Shown: piece by piece, positions 1-5,856 of the stretch
How positions within the stretch are numbered: the stretch's first letter is position 1
Layout: the number at the start of each line of letters is the position of its first letter
Source of the DNA: an uncultured bacterium
GTDB taxonomy: Bacteria > Desulfobacterota > Desulfobulbia > Desulfobulbales > Desulfobulbaceae
Assembly (NCBI GenBank): GCA_903896915.1
Contig: CAITZN010000504.1
Location: 1 to 7,661, forward strand
DNA: 7,661 nucleotides
Direction of reading: 5' to 3'
Notes under the pieces: model-generated
What the model was told of the DNA's origin: nothing
What the model saw: only the letters and a program-made list of their open reading frames with translations
Database searches by the model: none
Program-made: the position numbers and the translations under genes

Positions 1-2
1 AA

Positions 3-740
3 ATCTTTTTGTGGTCTATCGTACCCGCCCTGCTCTGTCTCGCCCTGGCCTTCATGATCCGAGAACCGGAGCAGCCTGCCCTGCAGCCAGCCAGACCCTT
101 CGACTGGCGTCTGCATGACATGCCACTCGCTTTCCGGCGATATCTCAAAGTGGTAGCGCTCTTCACACTGGGCAACTCTTCCAATATGTTTCTACTGCTG
201 CGGGCTCGGGATTTGGGTATGGATCAGGCACAGGTGCCTATGTTATGGGCCACGGTATCTCTTGTGGCGATGTGTTTTTCCACCCCTTTGGCGGCACTCT
301 CCGATCGCTTTGGTCGCGTTCGCCTGCTGACTGCCGGGTATCTGGCCTACGGACTGTTCTATCTGGCACTTGGCCAACTCCAGCATAACGGCCTTATCCT
401 GTTTGCCCTTTTTGGCGGCTACGGCCTGTTCATGGCCGCCACCGAGGGAGTGGAAAAGGCACTGGTGGCAGACCTTGCACCTGAAGGGCAACAGGGGACT
501 GCATTCGGTTGGTTCAACCTGATTGCCGGTGTCATGCTGCTGCCGGCATCGATCATTTTCGGCTGGCTCTATCAGACTTTTCAGCCACAAACGGCCTTCT
601 TCTTTTCCGGCGGCTGTGCCCTGCTCGCTGCAATACTGCTGCTCATCTGGGTTCGCCCGGAGATAACAAGAGAACGGCGTTCGCGCGAGGCAGCCTTTTG
701 CTCCGACCGTTCAGCTGCCTCAGGCCAACGGAACACTTGA
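3..740 (+). CDS. MFS transporter, C-terminal half (5' end outside window)
   Basis: This is the C-terminal part of a major facilitator superfamily permease, an inner-membrane secondary transporter. The frame is already open at the first complete codon, so the start lies upstream of the window; the TTG at 9 is an internal codon. About 245 codons remain, enough for roughly the last six to seven membrane helices. Hydrophobic segments alternate with short loops. The loop sequence LSDRFGRVR (about residue 98 counting from the TTG) matches the MFS motif-A signature as it recurs between helices 8 and 9. The last helix ends in LLIWVRP, followed by a basic, probably cytoplasmic tail rich in Arg and Ser. 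The substrate cannot be told from this half. The GNAT gene follows on the same strand about 50 nt later and could share the transcript. Family assignment is firm; function within the family is unknown. Confidence 0.85.
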   Translation: MFLWSIVPALLCLALAFMIREPEQPALQPARPFDWRLHDMPLAFRRYLKVVALFTLGNSSNMFLLLRARDLGMDQAQVPMLWATVSLVAMCFSTPLAALSDRFGRVRLLTAGYLAYGLFYLALGQLQHNGLILFALFGGYGLFMAATEGVEKALVADLAPEGQQGTAFGWFNLIAGVMLLPASIIFGWLYQTFQPQTAFFFSGGCALLAAILLLIWVRPEITRERRSREAAFCSDRSAASGQRNT

Positions 741-793
741 ATTTCGTCACTATTCCTTGCTGATCAAATGTGCCATCTCCGGTAATCCAAAAA

Positions 794-1234
794 ATGAAAA
801 TAGCCCTCCTGACCGAAAACGATCTGCCGCAGTTGATAACATTGCAAGCCGAATTGCTTGATGAGGCTAGCGACCTCGACAGGATGCAGACAATCTTCGC
901 ACTGATTCTCAAGGATCGAAATTATCATCTGCTGGGGGCAAAAAAGGAAGGGCAACTCGTGGGTTCGCTGGTTGGGATCGTCTGCCATGACCTGATTGGC
1001 AAGTGCCTTCCTTTCATGGTCGTCGAAAACGTTATTGTCACCAAGACGGTACGTCATCAAGGCGTGGGGAGGATGCTCATGCAAGCAGTTGAAAAGATAG
1101 CTTTAGCACAGGGATGTCGATGCATCATACTTGTTTCCGCCATCACCCGGAAACAGGCTCCGGCCTTCTACCAGAGCTTGGGGTATGAATCCGCTCCGTA
1201 CAGAGGGTACAAGAAAATCTTGGTTCCCAGGTAA
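794..1234 (+). CDS. GNAT-family N-acetyltransferase
   Basis: A 146-residue protein of the Gcn5-related acetyltransferase fold, which moves an acetyl group from acetyl-CoA to an amine on a small molecule or protein. The N-terminus MKIALLTENDLPQL has the usual beta1-alpha1 opening of the family. Motif A is visible as VIVTKTVRHQGVGRMLMQ (about residues 80-97), with the acetyl-CoA pyrophosphate-binding R-x-x-G-x-G at R87 to G92. Motif B is AFYQSLGYE (about 124-132). Length is typical for a single-domain GNAT. An in-frame GTG at 770 would add eight residues (MPSPVIQK). I prefer the ATG at 794 because the family normally starts there, although neither start has a strong Shine-Dalgarno sequence. It lies 53 nt after the MFS gene on the same strand, so co-transcription is possible. 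The substrate cannot be predicted. Confidence 0.85.
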   Translation: MKIALLTENDLPQLITLQAELLDEASDLDRMQTIFALILKDRNYHLLGAKKEGQLVGSLVGIVCHDLIGKCLPFMVVENVIVTKTVRHQGVGRMLMQAVEKIALAQGCRCIILVSAITRKQAPAFYQSLGYESAPYRGYKKILVPR

Positions 1235-1476
1235 AGTGCTTGTGCAGAAAATCAACTTTACCTGTCACAATTTCTTTGCCACTTACAGGAAAAGCCAGAA
1301 CAATAACCAGGCTCCTCCCCCTGTTTCCGTTCTTAATTGATACTTGCCATGCAAGAAACAAGGTTGTCACAGAGTGATTTCGCTTCCTATTTTGGCGGCA
1401 ATTTCCTGCGGCTTTCGAAATAAAAATCCTGAGCTGACGCATGGGAACGGGGAAACAAAAACCAGGACGGTTGGGT

Positions 1477-1830
1477 TTAAAGTATTTCTTTTCCGGCAAT
1501 CATTTTGTCGATTCGCGTGAGCATCTTCAAAGCCTCGGATCTCTTGTGAACGGGGATGTCCGTGTATGCTTTCACAATGCCCTGATACTCATCCATCTTT
1601 TCCAAGAGTACAATTCCCGAACTGAAATCATCAAGTTCTGGCTCATCGCGTTCTTCTTCAATCGGTTCAGACAATATGCCGGGGTAGTCGATTTCAAGAG
1701 TTTGGAGCATGTTGAGATATTCTATGACGTTCCCGTGCTCTGCGGGTGGAGTCTTACAGAATAAGGCCGCAAATTTTCCGTATTTTTCATCATATAAGTT
1801 CATCTTGGCGGCGAAGGCTTTCTTTGTCAT
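1477..1830 (-). CDS. Small acidic protein of unknown function
   Basis: A 117-residue protein that I do not recognise. It has no signal peptide and no membrane segment, so it is probably cytoplasmic. It looks mainly helical, with a strongly acidic middle (LSEPIEEERDEPELDD, about residues 54-69) and a more basic C-terminal third (HKRSEALKMLTRIDKMIAGKE). It is preferred over the overlapping plus-strand frame because its composition is that of a soluble helical protein, whereas the opposite frame reads as a patchwork of aromatic and hydrophobic residues. The Shine-Dalgarno sequence is weak (TTAGAAAG just before the ATG). An internal ATG at 1803 (MNLYDEKYGKF) is a possible alternative start. It lies downstream of the acyltransferase gene on the same strand, about 100 nt away, with a hairpin between them. 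Confidence 0.6.
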   Translation of the reverse strand: MTKKAFAAKMNLYDEKYGKFAALFCKTPPAEHGNVIEYLNMLQTLEIDYPGILSEPIEEERDEPELDDFSSGIVLLEKMDEYQGIVKAYTDIPVHKRSEALKMLTRIDKMIAGKEIL

Positions 1831-1863
1831 AACTTTCTAAACATTATTTTTGTTGGAAAGGAG

Positions 1864-1898
1864 AAATCGGGGATGGAGCCCGATTTTTTTCTTTTTTT
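1864..1898 (+). terminator. Rho-independent terminator-like hairpin
   Basis: A perfect 8-bp stem, AAATCGGG (1864-1871) with CCCGATTT (1879-1886), closes a 7-nt loop. It runs into a T tract on the plus strand: seven T to 1890, one C, then seven more T to 1898. This is a strong intrinsic terminator for plus-strand transcription. On the minus strand the hairpin is preceded by A tracts but followed only by the interrupted run TCTCCTTTCC, so it would be a weaker terminator for the acyltransferase gene ending at 1930. It may work in both directions. The assignment as a terminator is sound; which transcript it serves is less clear, because the genes on both sides are on the minus strand. Confidence 0.7.
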
Positions 1899-1929
1899 CG
1901 GTTCTTCCGCTGGAATTCTTGATTCAGCT

Positions 1930-3192
1930 TTATTTACTATCCCTACCGGCATAAGAGGGAGCCGGCGCCAGATCCTGCACGGTCATTTCCGTACGCGCGG
2001 CCGGCACACGGCCGCCGGTAAACAGAGCAAGTGACTTCGGACTGAACCTCCCCCAGACCTCGTGCCAAAGCAGAAGGATGCCCACCGTGCTGATCGGAAC
2101 CACCAGGAAGATAAATAGCATAGTGTACTCCATATGGACGGGGAAAAACATATAGGCCGCCATCCGGACGATGCCCAGAAGCGGCTCATGGGCTGCGTAG
2201 ATGAAAAAACTGGCACCGCCTAAAGCTGTCAGGGTGTTGGTCAAACGTTCATGTTTCATTATGAACTTGGTGGCATAGAGGCCGCCGATGACGCCCACCG
2301 GGATGAAGGTGCGGTGGAACACATCATTGAGGCTGCATACCTTGGTCCAGAGCTGTTCGGAAATGATAGGGTTCGGGCTATATGCGCCGAAAAAATCGGC
2401 AAAACTAGCGTCCTGCCAGATTGTGTCAGGAAAGAGGGAAACCAGCCAGATGATCAGAGCTGCCGATCCGATCGTATCCAAACGAAAAAGTGAAACCCGT
2501 TTGGCCGCGCAAAGAGCGCCTGCTGAAAACCAGATGGTGGCCGACATGTCATTGGGAATCTGATACGGCCAGGCACTGCTGATCCAGGCCAGATACATCC
2601 CACCGAAAAAGAGGACAAGAAAGACGCGAAAAACGCCTGCCGATGCATACCGGGAAATCCAGGATAAAATCGGTGCCACGAACAGCACCATGAGCATCAA
2701 ATCACGAAGAAACCAGAAATGATAGTTCAAGGGGAATCCATGGAACCCAAACACCCCGTCGATATATTCGTAGAGGGTGTAGTCGATCACCTGCGAGCCG
2801 CTGCTGAAGTTGAAGTACGGCGCGAGGGCGGGTATTGACTGCATCAGCAAATAAAAGAACATCACGGAAATATTCCAGAGCAGAAAGGGGATGAACAGGC
2901 TGCGAACCCTGGCTTTGATCTTTTTCAGATAGCCGGCGCCGGACCATTCAAAATTCACCAAGAGGAAATAGCCGGCCATGAGGAAAAAGAGGGGTACGGC
3001 GATACGGGCCAACCCCTGCGTCACGAAGATACGGATGAAATTGGTAAGGTAGTTGAGATGATCCGCGCTGACGCCGACGCTCCCGGTGGAATACTTGATC
3101 ACCGGGCCGTAGGCATGCACATAGACGACCCCCACAATGGGCAAAAACCGCAGCAGATTGAACCTGGTTGATGTTTCCTTGTCAATTTTCAT
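1930..3192 (-). CDS. Acyltransferase-3 family membrane acyltransferase
   Basis: A 420-residue polytopic inner-membrane protein of the acyltransferase-3 family (OafA/OatA/WecH type). These proteins move acetyl or other acyl groups onto sugars of LPS, exopolysaccharide or other envelope glycans. The family pattern is clear: the first helix LLRFLPIVGVVYVHAY carries the conserved His (H26), then ARIAVPLFFLMAGYFL (about 62-77) with the conserved Arg before the second helix, then HFWFLRDLMLMVL (about 158-170), and a C-terminal set of hydrophobic helices giving about ten in all. The start is the ATG at 3192 because GGAGGAAG sits at ideal spacing before it and MKIDKETSTRFNLLRF is a normal opening for the family. 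An in-frame ATG at 3303 would add 37 residues, rich in Gly and Phe, that look untranslated. It is divergent from the TetR gene with a matching promoter. The specific acceptor is unknown. Confidence 0.88.
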   Translation of the reverse strand: MKIDKETSTRFNLLRFLPIVGVVYVHAYGPVIKYSTGSVGVSADHLNYLTNFIRIFVTQGLARIAVPLFFLMAGYFLLVNFEWSGAGYLKKIKARVRSLFIPFLLWNISVMFFYLLMQSIPALAPYFNFSSGSQVIDYTLYEYIDGVFGFHGFPLNYHFWFLRDLMLMVLFVAPILSWISRYASAGVFRVFLVLFFGGMYLAWISSAWPYQIPNDMSATIWFSAGALCAAKRVSLFRLDTIGSAALIIWLVSLFPDTIWQDASFADFFGAYSPNPIISEQLWTKVCSLNDVFHRTFIPVGVIGGLYATKFIMKHERLTNTLTALGGASFFIYAAHEPLLGIVRMAAYMFFPVHMEYTMLFIFLVVPISTVGILLLWHEVWGRFSPKSLALFTGGRVPAARTEMTVQDLAPAPSYAGRDSK

Positions 3193-3280
3193 GCAACTTC
3201 CTCCATGCTGTTTTCCCCCTTTCCCTGGTCCGATCAATACAGCCCGCCCCCTGTCTCCACTTGAGCCCACGTGCCGGCCA

Positions 3281-3338
3281 AAGAAAAAAAACCGACCGGC
3301 CATTATTGTTAAATAACTGATTTTACGTAAATAATCAA
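3281..3338 (-). promoter_or_regulatory. Acyltransferase promoter with shared regulatory block
   Basis: On the minus strand there is a -35 TTGATT (3333-3338), a 17-nt spacer and a -10 TATTTA (3310-3315). This predicts a start near 3303 and a leader of about 110 nt before the acyltransferase ATG. The spacer contains the 10-bp palindrome TTTACGTAAA (3322-3331), a usual place for an operator. From TACGTAAAATC (3329 to 3319) through the -10 to GTCGGT and T7CTT (ending at 3281), the sequence matches the tetR promoter on the other strand at about 39 of 49 positions, with one single-base gap. Confidence 0.6.
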
Positions 3339-3585
3339 GAAATTTTTACTAAAAAGTTCCGATCCAGTTCAACTCTTAAAAATCCCTCCTCCTGTTAATT
3401 GAACACAGGGCTGAGAAGCATGAGCCCCCTATCCGATAAAGAAAAAGAGACGCAATGCAAAAACCTGGGAGAGTCGGCTCCACCATACCATTACTCCCTG
3501 CCTAGCCCGATGATGCTTGCTCACTTTTCTATCCATTCAATTGTAAACAATGAAGGCGCAGGAACACCATGCCTCTCTTTTTTCA
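3339..3585. other. Central part of the divergent intergenic region, no gene seen
   Basis: About 250 nt separate the two divergent promoters. The plus-strand frame entering the regulator stays open here from about 3399, but it has no ribosome binding site, its translation looks random, and it lies upstream of the predicted transcription start, so it is not taken as coding. Minor symmetric elements are ATTGT-AA-ACAAT at 3540-3551 and GGGCT/AGCCC at 3408-3427. Neither has an evident role. Confidence 0.5.
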
Positions 3586-3644
3586 TTTACTTTATACGTA
3601 AAATCGGCTATTTAAAGATACAAACTAGTCGGTATTTTTTTCTT
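3586..3644 (+). promoter_or_regulatory. tetR-type gene promoter with shared regulatory block
   Basis: A -35 TTTACT (3586-3591), a 17-nt spacer and a -10 TATTTA (3609-3614) predict a start near 3621, about 40 nt before the regulator's ATG. The stretch TACGTAAAATC (3595-3605), TATTTAA (3609-3615), GTCGGT (3628-3633) and T7CTT (3635-3644) recurs with the same order and spacing in the divergent acyltransferase promoter. That match supports both promoter calls and suggests one regulator acts on both. Confidence 0.6.
3618..3635. promoter_or_regulatory. Candidate TetR operator
   Basis: The 18-bp sequence ATACAAACTAGTCGGTAT is an imperfect palindrome in which 7 of 9 positions pair, centred on ACTAGT. 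It covers the expected transcription start of the TetR-type gene, where an autoregulating repressor commonly binds. The right half, GTCGGT, is also present in the acyltransferase promoter at the same distance from its -10, but the left half is poorly kept there. No binding has been shown; this is inferred from position and symmetry. Confidence 0.5.
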
Positions 3645-3662
3645 CTACCAAGAGTGCGTGTT

Positions 3663-4272
3663 ATGGGAATCAAAGAAAAAGGGCTTCGGACGAAGCAGAT
3701 GATAGTGGAGAAATCGTTGGGTCTCTTCTCGGTGAAAGGGTATTTCCACACCTCGATCAACGATATCCTCCAGGAAACTCAATTGACCAAGGGGGGGGGG
3801 GCTCTATGCTCATTTCAAGAGCAAGGAAGCCATCTGGTACGCCACCTACGACAAGGCGATCGCTATTTGGAAGGACGTAATTTTCAAAAATATCCGAGGA
3901 ATCGACTGCCCGCTGGAACGGCTCAATCATCTGATCGACCGGCACCTCAACGAATACATCGGCAAGAACACCTTTGAGGGGGGCGGGTTTTTTCTCAACA
4001 TGCTCATTGAATTTTCCGGTCAGGATGCGACCATCACCCAGCACATCCTCCAGGGATTCCATCGCTACGCTGCCCTGATCGAATCCTGGATCGAGGAAGC
4101 CAAAGCCAAGCAACTCATCGACGCCTCGGTCAACAGCAAAGAAGCCGGCCATTTCATCGTCTGCGCCTTCTATGGTACAACCGCGCTCTACGCCGCCGCC
4201 AAAGACCAGACCATCCTGCAACAGACCACCAACCAGCTCCAGCATTTCGTCCATTCCCTGCGCAAGCAGTAG
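3663..4272 (+). pseudogene. TetR/AcrR-family regulator, frame interrupted at a G11 tract
   Basis: This encodes a TetR-type transcriptional regulator, a dimeric one-component repressor with an N-terminal helix-turn-helix and a C-terminal ligand-binding helical domain. From the ATG at 3663 the first 43 residues give a normal DNA-binding domain: LGLFSVKGYFHTSINDILQE followed by TQLTK. The family then expects KGGLYAHFKSKE. The sequence has 11 G (3791-3801), which shifts the frame; LYAHFKSKEAIW resumes in the +1 frame at 3802 and stays open to TAG at 4270-4272. With one G removed the product is 202 residues (TKGGGLY), with four removed 201 (TKGGLY); both are normal TetR lengths. As written, translation stops at 3977 after about 104 residues, giving a protein without a dimerisation domain. 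The downstream part is fully conserved and free of other stops, so the gene is not decayed. Phase variation, programmed slippage or a sequencing error could each explain it. It is divergent from the acyltransferase and probably regulates it. Confidence 0.85.
3791..3801 (+). repeat. Homopolymer tract of 11 G inside the TetR gene
   Basis: An uninterrupted run of 11 G covers the last base of a Lys codon and the Gly codons that follow the helix-turn-helix. A tract of 7, 10 or 13 G keeps the regulator in frame; 11 does not. Runs of this length are prone to slipped-strand mispairing in replication and also to length errors in sequencing. Confidence 0.9.
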
Positions 4273-4326
4273 CTGGTGATCACTCGTCAAACCTTGCCTC
4301 GGATTTTCCCCGGTTTCCTCTCCCGC

Positions 4327-5340
4327 TTAAAACATATCATTTCCGCTTGGCTGCCCTCCCTCTCTGATCCGCTCCAACTGGTCAGCGAGGTCATCGATCT
4401 CAGACTGCCAATACTGGCGCGATCCGAAATCGGGCATGACGGTGGTGGCCCCATCTTCAACCACCTGATGCGCACACCAGGCGGAATAATGGATGAAACG
4501 CATGGCCCGCAGAGGCTCGATCAGGCGGAGACTAGTTCGATCAAACGGCCTAAAGGTCTCGTATCCTTCAAGCAACAGGTCCACCGCTACGAAGGACTCG
4601 TCAAGGGGACCCGGCAGGAGCATCCAGAAATCCTGGACCGGCGGACCAACAGCCATATCGTCAAAATCGATCAGATAAAAGGACTCTCCCGGACGATAAA
4701 TGAGGTTGCCTGTGTGACAATCACCGTGAATCCGGATTGATTCGCTGCCGGCAAACAAGGGCCGGATTTCATCAATGATCCGGGTGGTGATCTGCGTATA
4801 GGATCCCATCAAATCCTCCGGAACCAATCCGCTCTTACGGATAAAATCCACCTGGGCGGCTGTGGTTACCTCCGGATGCATTCGGACCCTGTCGCGTGGC
4901 TTCTTCCCTGCCCCCACCAGGTGGGTGCGCCCGAGCAAAGTACCGATAGCCAGCCATTGGTCGTCATTGAATTCATCGACACAACGCCCCCCTTTTTTGG
5001 GAAAAACAGCAAAAAACATGTCTTCATACTGGCCGAGCGTACCACCCTTCTGCAAGGGGAGCGGGGCAATGACCGGAATTTCTGCCGTTGCCAATTCCAT
5101 CAGAAAATCATGCTCATCCTCGAGGGCCTGACGTGACCAGCGGCCTGGGCGATAGAATTTAACGACCATCCCGTTACCGTCTCTATCTGATAATTCGTAA
5201 ACACGATTTATGTAGCTGTTATACGGTCGGCACAAATTGGTGCAGGAAAGCCCCAGTGCTGCTTCGACCTGCTGCAAAATATGTTCAGGTGTCAACCTGT
5301 TCAAAGATGAACATTCTTTTTTCAGGTCTAAGGTGTCCAT
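4327..5340 (-). CDS. srkA: Stress response kinase A (YihE/RdoA type)
   Basis: A 337-residue cytoplasmic Ser/Thr protein kinase of the SrkA family, known in E. coli to protect stressed cells from MazEF-linked death. It aligns by eye with E. coli SrkA throughout: NSYINRVYEL (41-50), VVKFYRPGRWS (59-69) with the likely ATP-contacting K61, EHDFLMELATAEIPVIAPL (76-94), the catalytic loop HGDCHTGNL with D207 and N212, the metal-binding IDFDD with D225, PPVQDFWMLLPG (233-244) and LIEPLRAMRFIHYSAW (273-288). D207 and D225 correspond to the two catalytic aspartates of the E. coli enzyme. Length is close to the E. coli protein (328). The start at 5340 is supported by GGGGAG four bases before the ATG. 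It is convergent with the TetR gene, 54 nt away, with no clear terminator between. The dsbA gene that follows srkA in enterics is absent here. Confidence 0.93.
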   Translation of the reverse strand: MDTLDLKKECSSLNRLTPEHILQQVEAALGLSCTNLCRPYNSYINRVYELSDRDGNGMVVKFYRPGRWSRQALEDEHDFLMELATAEIPVIAPLPLQKGGTLGQYEDMFFAVFPKKGGRCVDEFNDDQWLAIGTLLGRTHLVGAGKKPRDRVRMHPEVTTAAQVDFIRKSGLVPEDLMGSYTQITTRIIDEIRPLFAGSESIRIHGDCHTGNLIYRPGESFYLIDFDDMAVGPPVQDFWMLLPGPLDESFVAVDLLLEGYETFRPFDRTSLRLIEPLRAMRFIHYSAWCAHQVVEDGATTVMPDFGSRQYWQSEIDDLADQLERIREGGQPSGNDMF

Positions 5341-5391
5341 GTTTCTCCCCTCTGATGGTGCCTAACACTGGTTTATCCGGCAAACGCATTC

Positions 5392-5423
5392 TTTATAAAT
5401 AGGAGAGCAAGCATACCTGCTCT
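5392..5423 (-). promoter_or_regulatory. Possible srkA promoter and symmetric site
   Basis: On the minus strand TATAAA (5392-5397), about 50 nt upstream of the srkA ATG, could be a -10. The -35 position has no good match. Just upstream, AGAGCA and TGCTCT (5404-5409 and 5418-5423) form a 6-bp inverted repeat with an 8-nt gap, in a place where a regulator could bind. This is a weak prediction. Confidence 0.25.
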
Positions 5424-5748
5424 GAGCGAGTTGTGGCGATTGGCAACATGAACAACTCCTCGAAGTTTCATTCATGCCCAGGATGCCACCTTACCACGCT
5501 TTGGAGAGAAAGGGTGCAATGGATCACTTATTTCCCTTTTTGGGCACCTCCCCTGTAGCAACAAGCCGCAAGACTATCGCTCACCGACGGACTATCGGCA
5601 AGGTGGTACTGATTACACTTGAACAAAACTATACGCGGGTGGACTGGAACTATTATTTTTTCAGAGGAGGACAGAGGCAGGAAGAAGGAAAGTGCTGGGG
5701 CGGGGCATACAATATCAGCGCAAAATATTCTTTTGTTCCGAGGCTCCT
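5424..5748. other. Gene-free stretch upstream of srkA
   Basis: I see no convincing gene here. A plus-strand frame of 159 codons beginning at 5474 crosses it, but its translation matches no known pattern, has no ribosome binding site, and overlaps the lipoprotein gene on the opposite strand. An 8-bp direct repeat GACTATCG occurs at 5572-5579 and 5590-5597, an 18-bp step, with no evident meaning. Confidence 0.4.
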
Positions 5749-5803
5749 GCTAACGGCAGTTACCAGAGAGGCTTTGCTCGCCTGTCCGGTAACTGCTGCT
5801 AGC
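5749..5803. repeat. 55-nt imperfect palindrome (long hairpin)
   Basis: The arms 5749-5772 and 5780-5803 pair around a 7-nt loop (TTTGCTC). From the outside: GCTA with TAGC, one A/C mismatch, then an 11-pair block that includes one G-T wobble and the perfect 9-bp arms GCAGTTACC (5756-5764) and GGTAACTGC (5788-5796), a mismatch, two pairs, a mismatch, and AGGC with GCCT. In total 21 of 24 positions pair. Neither side is followed by a T run, so it is not a standard terminator. It could be a REP-like dispersed repeat, a structured RNA or a protein-binding site. Confidence 0.75.
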
Positions 5804-5836
5804 GATTGCTTCCTGCAACGAATCACAACCAGATCA

Positions 5837-5850
5837 TTACTGGCCAGTAA
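5837..5850. repeat. 14-bp perfect palindrome
   Basis: TTACTGGCCAGTAA is fully self-complementary and begins seven bases past the stop codon of the lipoprotein gene. It lacks a loop and a T tract, so it is a better candidate for a protein-binding site than for a terminator. GTTACC-like words occur around it (5759, 5788 on the other strand, 5870). Confidence 0.5.
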
Positions 5851-5856
5851 CAGAGT

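Noticed and set aside
1143..1499. Minus-strand open frame of 118 codons
   Set aside because: It begins inside the small acidic-protein gene and ends antisense to the GNAT gene. Its translation is rich in Arg, Ser and Pro with no order, which is typical of a shadow frame.
1997..2015. 7-bp GC-rich hairpin GCGGCCG/CGGCCGC
   Set aside because: It lies inside the last codons of the acyltransferase in GC-rich sequence and has no T tract; probably a coding accident.
3193..3303. N-terminal extension of the acyltransferase from the ATG at 3303
   Set aside because: The added 37 residues (starting MAGRFFFFGRH) do not look like a family N-terminus, while the ATG at 3192 has an excellent GGAGG. The predicted transcription start is at about 3303, which would leave that ATG without a leader.
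3399..3662. Upstream extension of the TetR reading frame
   Set aside because: It would precede the predicted promoter at 3586-3614. It lacks a ribosome binding site, and the translated residues resemble no regulator N-terminus.
3757..4290. Minus-strand open frame of 177 codons opposite the TetR gene
   Set aside because: It is the antisense shadow of the C-terminal TetR domain, whose own frame is clearly protein-like.
5749..5803. Integron attC site
   Set aside because: The palindrome lacks the conserved core GTTRRRY and its inverse RYYYAAC at the ends, and there is no integrase or cassette gene nearby.
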